A stretch of 64,000 nucleotides of DNA from Pseudomonas inefficax. GTDB taxonomy: Bacteria > Pseudomonadota > Gammaproteobacteria > Pseudomonadales > Pseudomonadaceae. The stretch covers positions 62,001 through 126,000 of the forward strand of contig NZ_OPYN01000001.1 in NCBI RefSeq assembly GCF_900277125.1, given 5' to 3'. Both the position numbers and the translations under genes were made by a program. Positions 35,244-45,138 of this stretch are shown here, one piece after another (within the stretch, counting starts at the first letter, position 1; each line of letters opens with the position of its first letter). Below the pieces are notes generated by a model. It worked only from the letters and a program-made list of their open reading frames with translations. It searched no databases and was not told the origin of the DNA.

Positions 35244-36149
35244 TCATTCGGGCGCCATACCCGACTCGAGCTTGCGCCAGAGCAGCCGGACGTTGGCCTT
35301 GCGCACCAGGGCGCAGCGGTACAGGCGGATTTCCAGCGGTACGTGCCATTGGCTACCGCCGCATACTGCCAGTTCGCCGCGCTCCAGTTCGCCGCGCATC
35401 GACAGGCGCGGCACCCAGGCGATACCCATGCCCTCCAACGCCATGCTCTTGAGGCTGTCGGCCATGGCAGTTTCGTAGACCGTGGTGTAGCGCAGATTGC
35501 GCTGGCGCAACAGCAGATTGACCGAGCGGCCAAGGAAGGCGCCGGCGGTGTAGGCCAACAGCGGCACACTTCCCTCGCCTTCCAAGTCGAACAACGGCTT
35601 ACCGTCAGCATCCACAGCGCACACAGGCAACATTTCGGTGGTACCCATGTGCAGCGACGGGAAGATTTCGGCGTCCATCTGCAGGGCGGCATCCGGATCA
35701 TAGAAGGCCAACATCAGGTCGCAGCCTCCTTCGCGTAATGCATGCACGGCATCCCCGACGTTGGTCGCAACCAGACGGGTGGCGATGTTCAACCCATCGT
35801 TGCGCAACTGGGCCACCCAACGCGGGAAAAAGCCCGACGCCAGGGAGTGTGCCGCAGCCACCTGCACCACTTCGCCCTGCCCGCCTTCCAGATGATGCAA
35901 ATGGCGCAGAATTTCGCTCAACTGGTCGACAACGGTACGTGCCGTGACAAGAAAAAGCTGGCCGGCCTCAGTCAGTTCGATTGGCGTGCGGGAACGATTC
36001 ACCAACTGCAGGCCCAAGGCTGCTTCAAGGCTGCGAATACGCCTGCTGAAGGCGGGTTGAGTCACGAAACGCCGTTCTGCCGCCTGGGAAAAACTGCGGG
36101 TTGCTGCCAGCGCGCTGAAGTCTTCCAGCCATTTGCTTTCAAGGTTCAC
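35244..36149 (-). CDS. LysR-family regulator divergent from aspA
   Basis: A 301-aa LysR protein: winged HTH (FSQAAERRFVTQPAFSRRIRSLE) and a LysR substrate-binding domain. GTG 36149 is chosen because it gives the MNLESKWLEDFSAL start typical of this subgroup and GGGAG lies 9 nt upstream; ATG 36158 would have the SD touching the codon. The divergent aspA gene and the 19-bp palindrome between them suggest it controls aspartate ammonia-lyase. Confidence 0.88.
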   Translation of the reverse strand: MNLESKWLEDFSALAATRSFSQAAERRFVTQPAFSRRIRSLEAALGLQLVNRSRTPIELTEAGQLFLVTARTVVDQLSEILRHLHHLEGGQGEVVQVAAAHSLASGFFPRWVAQLRNDGLNIATRLVATNVGDAVHALREGGCDLMLAFYDPDAALQMDAEIFPSLHMGTTEMLPVCAVDADGKPLFDLEGEGSVPLLAYTAGAFLGRSVNLLLRQRNLRYTTVYETAMADSLKSMALEGMGIAWVPRLSMRGELERGELAVCGGSQWHVPLEIRLYRCALVRKANVRLLWRKLESGMAPE

Positions 36150-36216
36150 GAAGCACATCTCCCGGCGTGCACCAAAATGGAACACGCTCGAATGTCAATT
36201 GGCGTCACATGAAACA

Positions 36217-36235
36217 CTATGCCGTTTGTGCATAG
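36217..36235. promoter_or_regulatory. Candidate LysR operator between the regulator and aspA
   Basis: Perfect inverted repeat CTATGC-N7-GCATAG, containing the T-N11-A core typical of LysR sites, 97 bp before aspA and 68 bp before the divergent regulator gene. Confidence 0.6.
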
Positions 36236-36331
36236 GTTAGCGTGCAACAGCATTGGCCGCAAAATCACCTTCAGGCCTAGGATTGGCGCCATTCCGGCAT
36301 GTGCCGGGTCAAATTCGAGATGATATACATC

Positions 36332-37756
36332 ATGTCCTCCGCTGCATCGTTCCGCGTCGAAAAAGATTTGTTGGGTACCCTTGAAGTTCCTGCAGATGCC
36401 TACTATGGCATCCAGACCCTGCGCGCTGCCAACAACTTCCACCTCTCCGGTGTTCCGCTGTCGCACTACCCGAAGCTGGTCGTGGCCCTGGCCATGGTCA
36501 AGCAGGCTGCTGCCGACGCCAACCGTGAGCTGGGTCACCTGAGCGATGCCAAGCACGCTGCCATCACTGCAGCCTGTGCCCGCCTGATCAAAGGCGATTA
36601 CCACGACCAGTTCGTGGTGGACATGATCCAGGGCGGTGCTGGTACTTCTACCAACATGAACGCCAACGAAGTCATCGCTAACGTCGCGCTGGAGGCCATG
36701 GGCCACCAGAAGGGTGAGTACCAGTACCTGCACCCGAACAACGACGTGAACATGGCGCAGTCGACCAACGACGCCTATCCGACAGCCATCCGTCTGGGCC
36801 TGCTGCTGGGCCACGACGCGCTGCTGGCCAGCCTCGACAGCCTGATCCAGGCCTTCGCTGCCAAGGGCAAAGAGTTCGACCACGTACTGAAGATGGGCCG
36901 TACCCAGCTGCAGGACGCCGTACCGATGACCCTGGGCCAGGAATTCCGCGCCTTCGCCACCACCATGACCGAAGACCTGCAGCGCCTGCGCTCGCTGGCC
37001 CCGGAACTGCTGACCGAAATCAACCTGGGCGGTACCGCCATCGGCACCGGCATCAACGCCGACCCTGGCTACCAGGCCTTGGCCGTACAGCGTCTGGCTA
37101 CCATCAGCGGCCAGCCGCTGGTACCGGCTGCCGACCTGATCGAAGCGACCTCCGACATGGGCGCCTTCGTACTGTTCTCGGGCATGCTCAAGCGTACCGC
37201 AGTCAAACTGTCGAAGATCTGCAACGACCTGCGCCTGCTGTCCAGCGGCCCGCGCACCGGCATCAACGAGATCAACCTGCCAGCGCGTCAGCCAGGCAGC
37301 TCGATCATGCCAGGCAAGGTCAACCCAGTTATCCCTGAAGCCGTCAACCAGGTGGCCTTCGCCATCATGGGCAACGACCTGGCCCTGACCGTCGCCGCCG
37401 AAGGTGGGCAGCTGCAGCTGAACGTGATGGAGCCGCTGATCGCCTACAAGATCTTCGACTCGATCCGCCTGCTGCAACGTGCCATGGACATGCTGCGCGA
37501 GCATTGCATCGTCGGCATCACCGCCAACGAACAGCGCTGCCGTGAACTGGTCGAGCACTCGATCGGCCTGGTCACCGCCCTGAACCCGTACATCGGCTAC
37601 GAAAACGCCACCCGTATCGCCCGCGTTGCCCTGGAAACCGGCCGCGGCGTACTGGAACTGGTGCGCGAAGAGAAGCTCCTGGACGACGCGATGCTCGACG
37701 ACATCCTGCGCCCGGAAAACATGATCGCTCCCCGTCTGGTTCCGCTGAAGGCGTAA
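36332..37756 (+). CDS. aspA: Aspartate ammonia-lyase (aspartase) AspA
   Basis: A 474-aa fumarase/aspartase-superfamily enzyme: TSTNMNANEVIANVA, the catalytic HPNNDVNMAQSTND region and the flexible-loop signature GSSIMPGKVNP near residue 325. It reversibly deaminates aspartate to fumarate and ammonia. ATG 36332 is taken as the start; ATG 36320 is an alternative without an SD. Confidence 0.95.
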   Translation: MSSAASFRVEKDLLGTLEVPADAYYGIQTLRAANNFHLSGVPLSHYPKLVVALAMVKQAAADANRELGHLSDAKHAAITAACARLIKGDYHDQFVVDMIQGGAGTSTNMNANEVIANVALEAMGHQKGEYQYLHPNNDVNMAQSTNDAYPTAIRLGLLLGHDALLASLDSLIQAFAAKGKEFDHVLKMGRTQLQDAVPMTLGQEFRAFATTMTEDLQRLRSLAPELLTEINLGGTAIGTGINADPGYQALAVQRLATISGQPLVPAADLIEATSDMGAFVLFSGMLKRTAVKLSKICNDLRLLSSGPRTGINEINLPARQPGSSIMPGKVNPVIPEAVNQVAFAIMGNDLALTVAAEGGQLQLNVMEPLIAYKIFDSIRLLQRAMDMLREHCIVGITANEQRCRELVEHSIGLVTALNPYIGYENATRIARVALETGRGVLELVREEKLLDDAMLDDILRPENMIAPRLVPLKA

Positions 37757-37814
37757 CCAGGCCGCTGTAAACAGTCTCACCAGGTCGAGGGACTAGACAC
37801 CTCTCAACCTTTCC

Positions 37815-37847
37815 AAGGCCCGAGCCTATGCTTCGGGCCTTTTTTTT
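37815..37847 (+). terminator. Rho-independent terminator of aspA
   Basis: AAGGCCCGA-9 nt-TCGGGCCTT followed by an uninterrupted T run (about eight Ts), 59 bp after the aspA stop. Confidence 0.95.
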
Positions 37848-37860
37848 GCCTGCAGGATTT

Positions 37861-37907
37861 GGGGGCTGCTTTGCAGCCCATCGCGACGCAAGGCCGCTCC
37901 CACAGGG
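37861..37907. repeat. Single REP element (family B)
   Basis: GGGGGCTGCTTTGCAGCCC arm followed by CGCGACGCAAGGCCGCTCCC core; no opposed partner follows, so this is a solitary copy next to the aspA terminator. Confidence 0.85.
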
Positions 37908-37986
37908 ACCGCGGCTTGCCTGGAACCCAGCATTCCGGCACACAACTTGCTCCATAATGCGTCCCAGGCCAACGGGATTACCCAGC

Positions 37987-38979
37987 ATGCTGCACAGCCA
38001 CCTCACCACCCTCAACGCGGTTTCGCTGATCCTCAACGTATTCCAGGCAGACGGTTGCGAAGCGTCGGCGCTGCTGGCCGGCAGCGGCATCGGCCCGGCG
38101 GACCTGGGGCACGCCGATGCGCGCATCACCACCCAGCAGGAACTGCAGGTGTGTGCCAACGCCGTTGCCCGGCGCGAGGATATCGGCCTGGAACTGGGCC
38201 GGCGCATGCATGTGTCGTGCTACGGCATGCTCGGTTACGCCCTGCTCTCCAGTGCCACTTTGGGTGACGCCTTGCGCTTGGCGCTGCAGTATCCGGCACT
38301 GCTGGGAACAGTCTTCAAGCTGCGTCTGCTCGACGACGGCCAGCGCGTCTGGTTCAGCGCCAGCGACTACCACGACAGCCCGACGCTGACCGCCTTCAAT
38401 GCCGAGTTCTGCCTGGTATCGCTGAAAGTCATCTGCGACGACCTGCTCGGCCGACCGCTGCCCCTGCTGGGCGCCCGCTTCGAACACCCACGCCCGGGCT
38501 ACCATGCCCTCTATGCCGGTGCGTTCCAGTGCCCGATCGGGTTCAGTGCCGAGGACAACGCCTTTGCCTTTGAACGGCGCTGGCTGGACACGCCACTGCC
38601 GCTGGCCGACCCGATTACCCACAAGGCCATGAGCGAACGCTGCCGGCGCCTGAACCTTGAATTCACAGGCCGCCAGGCCTGGCTGGGGCGGATTCGCCAA
38701 CTGCTGGCGCAACAACTGGATGCAGCGCCCGGGCTGGAAGGGCTGGCACGGCAGATGAACTGCTCATCGCGCACCCTGCGCCGGCATTTACAGGCGTTGG
38801 GCAGCAGTTATCAACAGCTGCTGGATGAATTGAGATTCGAACGGGCCAAGCAGTTGCTGGCTGATGAGCAGATGCCGATCTATCGGATTGCCGAGTCCCT
38901 GGGGTTCAGCGAGACCGCCAGTTTCCGGCATGCCTTCCAGCGCTGGAGCGGTGTGGCGCCCAGTCACTTCCGCGGTTGA
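37987..38979 (+). CDS. AraC-family transcriptional regulator
   Basis: A 330-aa regulator of the OruR/ArgR-like branch: N-terminal AraC ligand-type domain (LNVFQADGCEASALLAGSGI) and C-terminal double-HTH (GLEGLARQMNCSSRTLRRHLQ, then IAESLGFSETASFRHAFQRWSGVAPS). It precedes the polyamine gene pair, in the same direction but with a REP in between; control of that pair is a guess. Confidence 0.88.
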   Translation: MLHSHLTTLNAVSLILNVFQADGCEASALLAGSGIGPADLGHADARITTQQELQVCANAVARREDIGLELGRRMHVSCYGMLGYALLSSATLGDALRLALQYPALLGTVFKLRLLDDGQRVWFSASDYHDSPTLTAFNAEFCLVSLKVICDDLLGRPLPLLGARFEHPRPGYHALYAGAFQCPIGFSAEDNAFAFERRWLDTPLPLADPITHKAMSERCRRLNLEFTGRQAWLGRIRQLLAQQLDAAPGLEGLARQMNCSSRTLRRHLQALGSSYQQLLDELRFERAKQLLADEQMPIYRIAESLGFSETASFRHAFQRWSGVAPSHFRG

Positions 38980-39089
38980 CCTGTACCGGCCTCTTCGCGG
39001 GCTTGCCCGCTCCCACAGGTTCAGCACAACTCCCCAGTGTTGTGGAATACCTGTGGGAGCGGGCGCGCCCGCGAAGAGGTCGGTACAGG
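38980..39089. repeat. Paired REP element (family A)
   Basis: Long palindrome beginning CCTGTACCGGCCTCTTCGCG and ending with its near-complement GCGAAGAGGTCGGTACAGG; one arm carries GCTTGCCCGC, the other GGGCGCGCCCGC. Confidence 0.9.
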
Positions 39090-39204
39090 CAAAGCGGGCC
39101 AGAGAGCTTGGCCACATCGATCCCCTTTTGGCCACTTGCGTCGTTCTCCCTCACTGGCCCACCCATGAAAATGGGCCCACGCCAGTACCCACCGGAGAAC
39201 AATA

Positions 39205-40247
<1,043 letters not shown>

Positions 40248-40248
<1 letters not shown>

Positions 40249-41351
40249 TGGTCCGACTCAAGCGTCTGCTCGCCCCGTTCATCGCCGCTGCCCTGTTCAC
40301 CGGTGCCCTGCAGGCCCAGGCCGAACAGCGCACCCTGCGGGTGTACAACTGGTTCGACTACATCACCCCGCAAACCCTCACCGAGTTCCAGAAAGACAGC
40401 GGGGTGAAGCTGGTCTACGACATCTTCGACACCAACGAGGCGCTGGAAGCCAAGCTGCTGACCGGCAACTCCGGGTATGACGTGGTAGTACCGTCGAACG
40501 TGTTCCTCGCCAAGCAGATCGAAGCGGGTGTGTTCCAGCCGCTGGACCGCAGCAAGCTGCCGAACTGGCAGCACCTGGACCCGGCGCTGATGAAGCTGAT
40601 CGAGGCCAACGACCCCGGCAACAAATTTGCCGTGCCCTACATGTACGGCACCGTACTGATCGGCTTCAACCCGGCCAAGGTCAAGGCTGCGCTCGGCGAC
40701 AACGCCCCGCTGGACAGCTGGGACCTGATCTTCAAGGAAGAGAACATCGCCAAGCTCAAGCAATGCGGCGTGGCCCTGCTCGACTCGCCGTCGGAGATCA
40801 TGCCGCTGGCCCTGCAATACCTGGGCTTGCCACCGAACAGCGACAAACCGGCTGATTACAAGAAAGCCGAAGCGCTGATGCTGAAGATCCGCCCGCACAT
40901 CACCTACTTCCATTCCTCGAAGTACATGGCTGACATCGCCAACGGCGATATCTGCGTGGCAGTGGGCTACAGCGGCAGCTTCTCGCAGGCCGCCAACCGG
41001 GCCCGCGAGGCGAAGAATGGCGTGGTGGTGGACATGCGCCTGCCCAAGGAAGGTGCACCGATCTGGTTCGACATGCTGGCGATTCCTAAGAACGCGGCCA
41101 ACCCGGAAGATGCCCACGCGTTCATCAACTACCTGCTGCGGCCCGAGGTGATTGCGCCGATCAGCGACTTTGTCGGGTACCCGAACCCGAACAAGGACGC
41201 GACTGACAAGGTGAGCCCGGCGATTCGCAACAACCCCAACCTGTATCCGACGGCGGAGGCGATGGCCAAGCTGTATACCCTCAAGCCCCTGGCGCGGGAT
41301 GCCGAGCGGGCTCGGACCAGGGCCTGGACGCGGATCAAGTCCGGAACCTGA
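40248..41351 (+). CDS. Periplasmic putrescine/polyamine-binding protein (PotF/SpuD family)
   Basis: A 367-aa periplasmic binding protein with signal peptide ([25 protein letters not shown]) and PotD/PotF landmarks: [50 protein letters not shown], and [19 protein letters not shown]. It lacks neighbouring permease/ATPase genes, so it either shares a transporter encoded elsewhere or acts as a sensor. Coupled to the amidohydrolase. Confidence 0.92.
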
Positions 41352-41394
41352 GTGCCAACGGTCATGCATCAATTTTCTGGCCTGCGCGGACCTC

Positions 41395-41509
41395 GTAGGA
41401 GCGGCCTTGTGTCGCGATGGGCTGCAAAGCAGCCCCAGGGTCTTAGCGTAGATGCATAAAATGCTGGGGCTGCTTTGCAGCCCATCGCGACACAAGGCCG
41501 CTCCTACAA
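41395..41509. repeat. Paired REP element (family B)
   Basis: Opposed GTAGGAGCGGCCTTGTGTCG cores with identical inner arms GGGCTGCAAAGCAGCCCC / GGGGCTGCTTTGCAGCCC, nearly perfect palindrome about 115 bp long. Confidence 0.92.
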
Positions 41510-41530
41510 CTGACCGCGTTAACCGATCAA

Positions 41531-41558
41531 GTGGGAGCGGGTTTACCCGCGAATAGGT
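41531..41558. repeat. Single REP (family A) overlapping the 3' end of the MocR gene
   Basis: GTGGGAGCGGGTTTACCCGC GAATAGG lies across the last codons of the MocR gene: on the minus strand the REP supplies the codons for P-I-R-G and the TAA stop at 41543-41545. Confidence 0.88.
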
Positions 41559-43096
41559 CGCCAAGCCTTGCGTAAGCGCATCAATGCCTCGGCAATCTCC
41601 CCCTCTGGCACCGCTGCAAACCCCAGTACCAGCCCCGCGCGCTTATCCACAGGCTGATCACTGTCCGCCAGCCAGAAATTGCTTAACGGCGTCACCTCCA
41701 CCCCCACCGCTTCGGCCTTGGCCACCAGCTCCTGCTCCCGTGCAAAGTTATCCACATCAACCTTCACATGCAGCCCCGCCGCCACCTCCGGCATGCCACC
41801 CAACCCCGGAATATCCGCAGGCCAGCCAGCCTTGAGCACATTACGCCTGCTCAACGCCGCCTTGCGCATGCGCCGGATATGCCGCTGGAAATGCCCCCGG
41901 GCCATGAACTCTGCCATCACGCACTGGCTACTGACCTCCGAATGCCGCACCGCCAGCGCCCTGCCCTGGCTGAACGCCTGCGCCAGTTGCGGCGGCAGTA
42001 CCAGGTAACCCAGGCGCAACGCCGGGAAGGCGATCTTGCCAAAGGTACCGACGTACAGCACCCGCCCGTGGCGGTCGAGCGCCGCAAGCGGGGCCAAGGG
42101 CGCACCGCTGTAGCGGTACTCGCCGTCATAGTCGTCTTCGATGATCCAGCCATCGCTACGCTCGGCCCAGGCCAGTAGCTCCAGGCGTCGCGCCAGGCTC
42201 ATCGTCACCCCGGTCGGGTACTGGTGGGCCGGCGTGACATAGGCCAGCCGGCAATCCGCCAGCTGCCCGAGCCGGCGACAGTCCATGCCGTCCTCGTCCA
42301 CCGGCACGCCATGCAACCTGCCACCAGCGAGCGCAAAGGCATGCCCGGCTGCGCGGTAACCCGGGTTTTCCACAGCCACACCGTCGCCCGGCTGCAACAA
42401 CAACTGTGCACAAAGGCTGATGGCTTGCTGCGCACCACTGGTGATCACTATTTGTTCAGCCGCACAACTCAGCCCACGCGAGCGACGCAGGTAGGCTGCA
42501 ATCAGTTCACGCAGCAGCGGCTCACCTGCCGGGTCACCGTAACCCAGCTGCGCCGGAGCGGGGTTGCGCCAGAAACCCGCCTGCAGCTTGGCCCAGACGT
42601 CGAACGGGAACAGGTCGAACGCCGGAATACCGACGCGAAATGCACGCGGGGCACCGCTTCTTGGGGGCGGTAGATGGTTGCTTTTCAGGCGCTGCAAAGG
42701 CTCGCTGGACCATCGTTTGCTGGATAAATCCTCAGTATTTTCCAACGCAAATGTGGATAAGTCTGTTGATAAACCCCTGGATAACCCTGTGGATACTTGT
42801 GTGGATAGTTTTACATTGGAGAGTTTCGGCAACTGGCTGACATAGGTGCCATCGCCTACCCGGCTCTCGATGTAGCCCTCGGCATAGAGCTGGTCATAGG
42901 CCCGCACCACGCTGTTGCGTGACAGCGCCAGCATGGCGGCCAGATCACGGGTGGCAGGCAGCCGCGTGCCACTGCTCAGGCGCCCGTCCAGCACACGCGC
43001 ACGTAGCGCCTGGTACAGCTGCTGGCTGAGCCCGCGACGGCGATCAAGGGCGATCCCGGCAGGGTCGAAAGGCAACACAAGGGGGCGCTCGCTCAT
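41543..43096 (-). CDS. MocR-type PLP-dependent transcriptional regulator (GntR HTH + aminotransferase fold)
   Basis: A 517-aa protein: GntR winged HTH (residues about 20-85, YIESRVGDGTYVSQLP) and a class I aminotransferase-like domain (about 160-510) with VALAL PLP-pocket equivalents such as ENPGYRAAGHAFALAG and the Schiff-base Lys in LYVGTFGKIAFPALRLGY. The interdomain linker (about 92-115) consists of four-residue repeats LSTQ, VSTG, LSRG, LSTD, LSTF encoded by a 12-bp DNA repeat. The C-terminus comes from a REP. Divergent paiB is the likely target. Confidence 0.9.
   Translation of the reverse strand: MSERPLVLPFDPAGIALDRRRGLSQQLYQALRARVLDGRLSSGTRLPATRDLAAMLALSRNSVVRAYDQLYAEGYIESRVGDGTYVSQLPKLSNVKLSTQVSTGLSRGLSTDLSTFALENTEDLSSKRWSSEPLQRLKSNHLPPPRSGAPRAFRVGIPAFDLFPFDVWAKLQAGFWRNPAPAQLGYGDPAGEPLLRELIAAYLRRSRGLSCAAEQIVITSGAQQAISLCAQLLLQPGDGVAVENPGYRAAGHAFALAGGRLHGVPVDEDGMDCRRLGQLADCRLAYVTPAHQYPTGVTMSLARRLELLAWAERSDGWIIEDDYDGEYRYSGAPLAPLAALDRHGRVLYVGTFGKIAFPALRLGYLVLPPQLAQAFSQGRALAVRHSEVSSQCVMAEFMARGHFQRHIRRMRKAALSRRNVLKAGWPADIPGLGGMPEVAAGLHVKVDVDNFAREQELVAKAEAVGVEVTPLSNFWLADSDQPVDKRAGLVLGFAAVPEGEIAEALMRLRKAWRPIRG
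42752..42811. repeat. Five 12-bp tandem repeats carrying DnaA-box-like 9-mers
   Basis: At exact 12-bp steps: TGTGGATAA (42752, perfect DnaA box complement), TGTTGATAA (42764), CCTGGATAA (42776), TGTGGATAC (42788), TGTGGATAG (42800). They encode the repeated linker of the MocR protein on the other strand. The stretch is much more AT-rich than the surrounding gene. Confidence 0.85.
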
Positions 43097-43186
43097 GGCA
43101 TTGGACCTATCAAAACAGCTTCTAATGGCTCTTACTATGAACCAATAGCCTGCCTAGGATGGAGCCATCGCACAAGGAAACCGAGC

Positions 43187-43816
43187 ATGTACAACAGCAA
43201 ACCCCATCAGGAACACGACCTCGGGCGCCTGCACCAGCATATGCTCGACACCCGCCTGGCCATCCTGGTAACCCAGGGCGAACAAGGCCTGCTGGCCACG
43301 CACCTGCCCGTGCTGGTCGATACCGCCGAAGGCGAATTCGGCACCGTCTATGCCCACCTGGCGCGAGCCAACCGCCAGTGGCACGACCTGGAGCATGGTG
43401 GCGAAGCCCTGCTGGTGTTCCCCGGCGCCGATGCTTATGTCAGCCCTGGTTACTACCCGAGCAAGGCCGACAACCCCAAGGTGGTGCCAACCTGGAACTA
43501 CCTGGCCGTGCACGCCTATGGCCCGGCGGAAGTGATCCACGACGCAGAACCATTGCTGGCCATTGTCAGCCGCCTGACCGAGCGCCACGAACAAGGCCGC
43601 GACGAACCGTGGAAAGTCACCGACGCTCCGCGTGATTACATCGATGGCATGCTCCGCGCCATCGTCGGTGTTCGCCTGCCCATCGCCCGCCTGCAAGGCG
43701 CGCGCAAGCTCAGCCAGAACCGCTCCGAGCAAGACATCGCCGGCGTGCGTGAAGGCCTGAGCGCCAGCCCCGATTACCTGGATAACCAACTCGCGGCGCA
43801 CATGCGCCAACTCTGA
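43187..43816 (+). CDS. PaiB-family FMN-binding protein / regulator
   Basis: A 209-aa protein with the PaiB landmarks LLATHLPVLVD, YAHLARANRQWHDLEHGGEALLVF, YVSPGYYPSKA and VPTWNYLAVHAYG. PaiB-like proteins bind FMN and were named for effects on sporulation/proteases in Bacillus; in proteobacteria they accompany MocR regulators and acetyltransferases. AAGGA precedes the ATG. A GNAT gene starts 11 bp later, echoing the paiA (acetyltransferase)-paiB pair. Confidence 0.88.
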   Translation: MYNSKPHQEHDLGRLHQHMLDTRLAILVTQGEQGLLATHLPVLVDTAEGEFGTVYAHLARANRQWHDLEHGGEALLVFPGADAYVSPGYYPSKADNPKVVPTWNYLAVHAYGPAEVIHDAEPLLAIVSRLTERHEQGRDEPWKVTDAPRDYIDGMLRAIVGVRLPIARLQGARKLSQNRSEQDIAGVREGLSASPDYLDNQLAAHMRQL

Positions 43817-43827
43817 AGGAATAGCCC

Positions 43828-44274
43828 ATGTCCAGCGTTACCCTGCGTCCCGTCACCAGCCAGGACCATGCTGCCTGGCTCGCCCTGTGGCAGGCCTACC
43901 TGCACTTCTATAAATCCGAATTGCCCGAAGAGGTCAGCCTCAGCACCTGGCAACGCCTGCTCGACCCGAACGAACCGACCCATTCGGCCCTGGCTTGGGT
44001 CGATGGCAAGGCAGTCGGCATGGTCAATTTCATCTACCATCGCACCAACTGGAGTATCGGTAACGCCTGCTACCTGCAGGACCTGTACGTGGACAGCGCG
44101 CAGCGTGGCCTGGGCATCGGCCGCCAGCTGATCGAGCATGTCTACACTGCAGCCAAGGCAGAAAACTGCAGCAAGGTGCACTGGCTGACCCACGAGACCA
44201 ACGCCACCGCCATCAGCCTGTACCAGCAGGTTGCCGAGCGCTCGGGCTTCATCCAATTCCGCAAAGAGTTCTAA
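43828..44274 (+). CDS. GNAT-family N-acetyltransferase
   Basis: A 148-aa acetyltransferase with the acetyl-CoA motif A in QRGLGIGRQLIEHVYTAAKA (R/Q-x-x-G-x-G/A type) and the C-terminal THETNATAISLYQQVAERSGF. Acceptor unknown. GAAGGA lies 7 nt upstream. It follows paiB by 11 bp and precedes a second GNAT gene by 7 bp, so the three form an operon probably under the MocR regulator. Confidence 0.88.
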   Translation: MSSVTLRPVTSQDHAAWLALWQAYLHFYKSELPEEVSLSTWQRLLDPNEPTHSALAWVDGKAVGMVNFIYHRTNWSIGNACYLQDLYVDSAQRGLGIGRQLIEHVYTAAKAENCSKVHWLTHETNATAISLYQQVAERSGFIQFRKEF

Positions 44275-44281
44275 GCCGAAC

Positions 44282-44953
44282 ATGACCGACGCATTGAACT
44301 GGAAACCCGCCGCAGTCCCCCAGGCCGAGCCCATCGACGGCCGCTTCATCCGCCTGGAAAAGCTCGACCCGGCGCGCCATGGCGACCATCTCTGGGAGGC
44401 GCTGCAAGGTCCGACTGCCGACCCGGTGCTGTGGGACTACCTGCCCTATGGCCCGTTCACCGAACGTGCCGCCTTCAACCGTTGGCTGGAGGGCAACGCC
44501 GCCGGCCGCGACCCACTGTTCTACACCGTGATCGACCGCCCGAGCGGCCAGGCCCAGGGCATCCTCAGCCTGATGTCGATCGTACCCGAGCACGGCCGCA
44601 TCGAGATCGGCCACGTCGCCTTTGGCGCCGCCATGCAGCGTACGCCCAAGGGCACCGAGGCGGTGTACCTGCTGGGCAAGCTGGGCTTCGAGCTGGGCAA
44701 CCGCCGGCTGGAGTGGAAGTGCAACAACGCCAACGCCCGCTCCAAGCGCGCGGCGGAGCGGTTTGGCTTTGTATTCGAAGGGGTGTTCCGCAAGCATCTG
44801 GTGGTGAAGGACCACAATCGGGATACGGCGTGGTATTCGATTACCGATGATGAGTGGCCAGCGGTGGCTGCCGGGTTCGAGCGGTGGTTGAGCGATACCA
44901 ACCAACAACCTGAAGGTCAGGTGGCAACACTTGAGGCATGCCGCAAAGGTTGA
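44282..44953 (+). CDS. RimJ/RimL-type GNAT acetyltransferase
   Basis: A 223-aa protein of the GNAT subfamily typified by RimL: RFIRLEKLDPARHGDHLWEA, GRIEIGHVAFGAAMQRTPKG (acetyl-CoA-binding region) and LEWKCNNANARSKRAAERFGF. Substrate unknown, possibly an amino group on a small molecule. Last gene of the paiB-GNAT-GNAT operon. ATG 44282 gives the full N-terminal strand of the fold. Confidence 0.88.
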   Translation: MTDALNWKPAAVPQAEPIDGRFIRLEKLDPARHGDHLWEALQGPTADPVLWDYLPYGPFTERAAFNRWLEGNAAGRDPLFYTVIDRPSGQAQGILSLMSIVPEHGRIEIGHVAFGAAMQRTPKGTEAVYLLGKLGFELGNRRLEWKCNNANARSKRAAERFGFVFEGVFRKHLVVKDHNRDTAWYSITDDEWPAVAAGFERWLSDTNQQPEGQVATLEACRKG

Positions 44954-44970
44954 AAGCTGTGTTGGATCAG

Positions 44971-45067
44971 CCGGCCTCTTCGCGGGTAAACCCGCTCCCA
45001 CAGGTACAACACTGGCCTCAGGCTTGTGGAGTCCTGTAGGAGCAGCCTTGTGCTGCGAAGAGGCCGG
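44971..45067. repeat. Chimeric paired REP element (families A and C)
   Basis: Left copy is family A (CCGGCCTCTTCGCGGGTAAA...CTCCCACAGG); the right copy has a family C core (CTGTAGGAGCAGCCTTGTGC TG) but keeps the family A outer arm GAAGAGGCCGG. Confidence 0.85.
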
Positions 45068-45079
45068 TGAATTCAGCCC

Positions 45080-45106
45080 AAAAAAAAAGGGGAGCATCCG
45101 CTCCCC
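45080..45106 (-). terminator. Rho-independent terminator of pycA-pycB
   Basis: On the minus strand GGGGAGC-GGAT-GCTCCCC followed by nine Ts, 33 bp beyond the pycB stop. Confidence 0.95.
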
Positions 45107-45138
45107 AGAGGTTAACCGTTTGTAGATGAGGGCTTATC

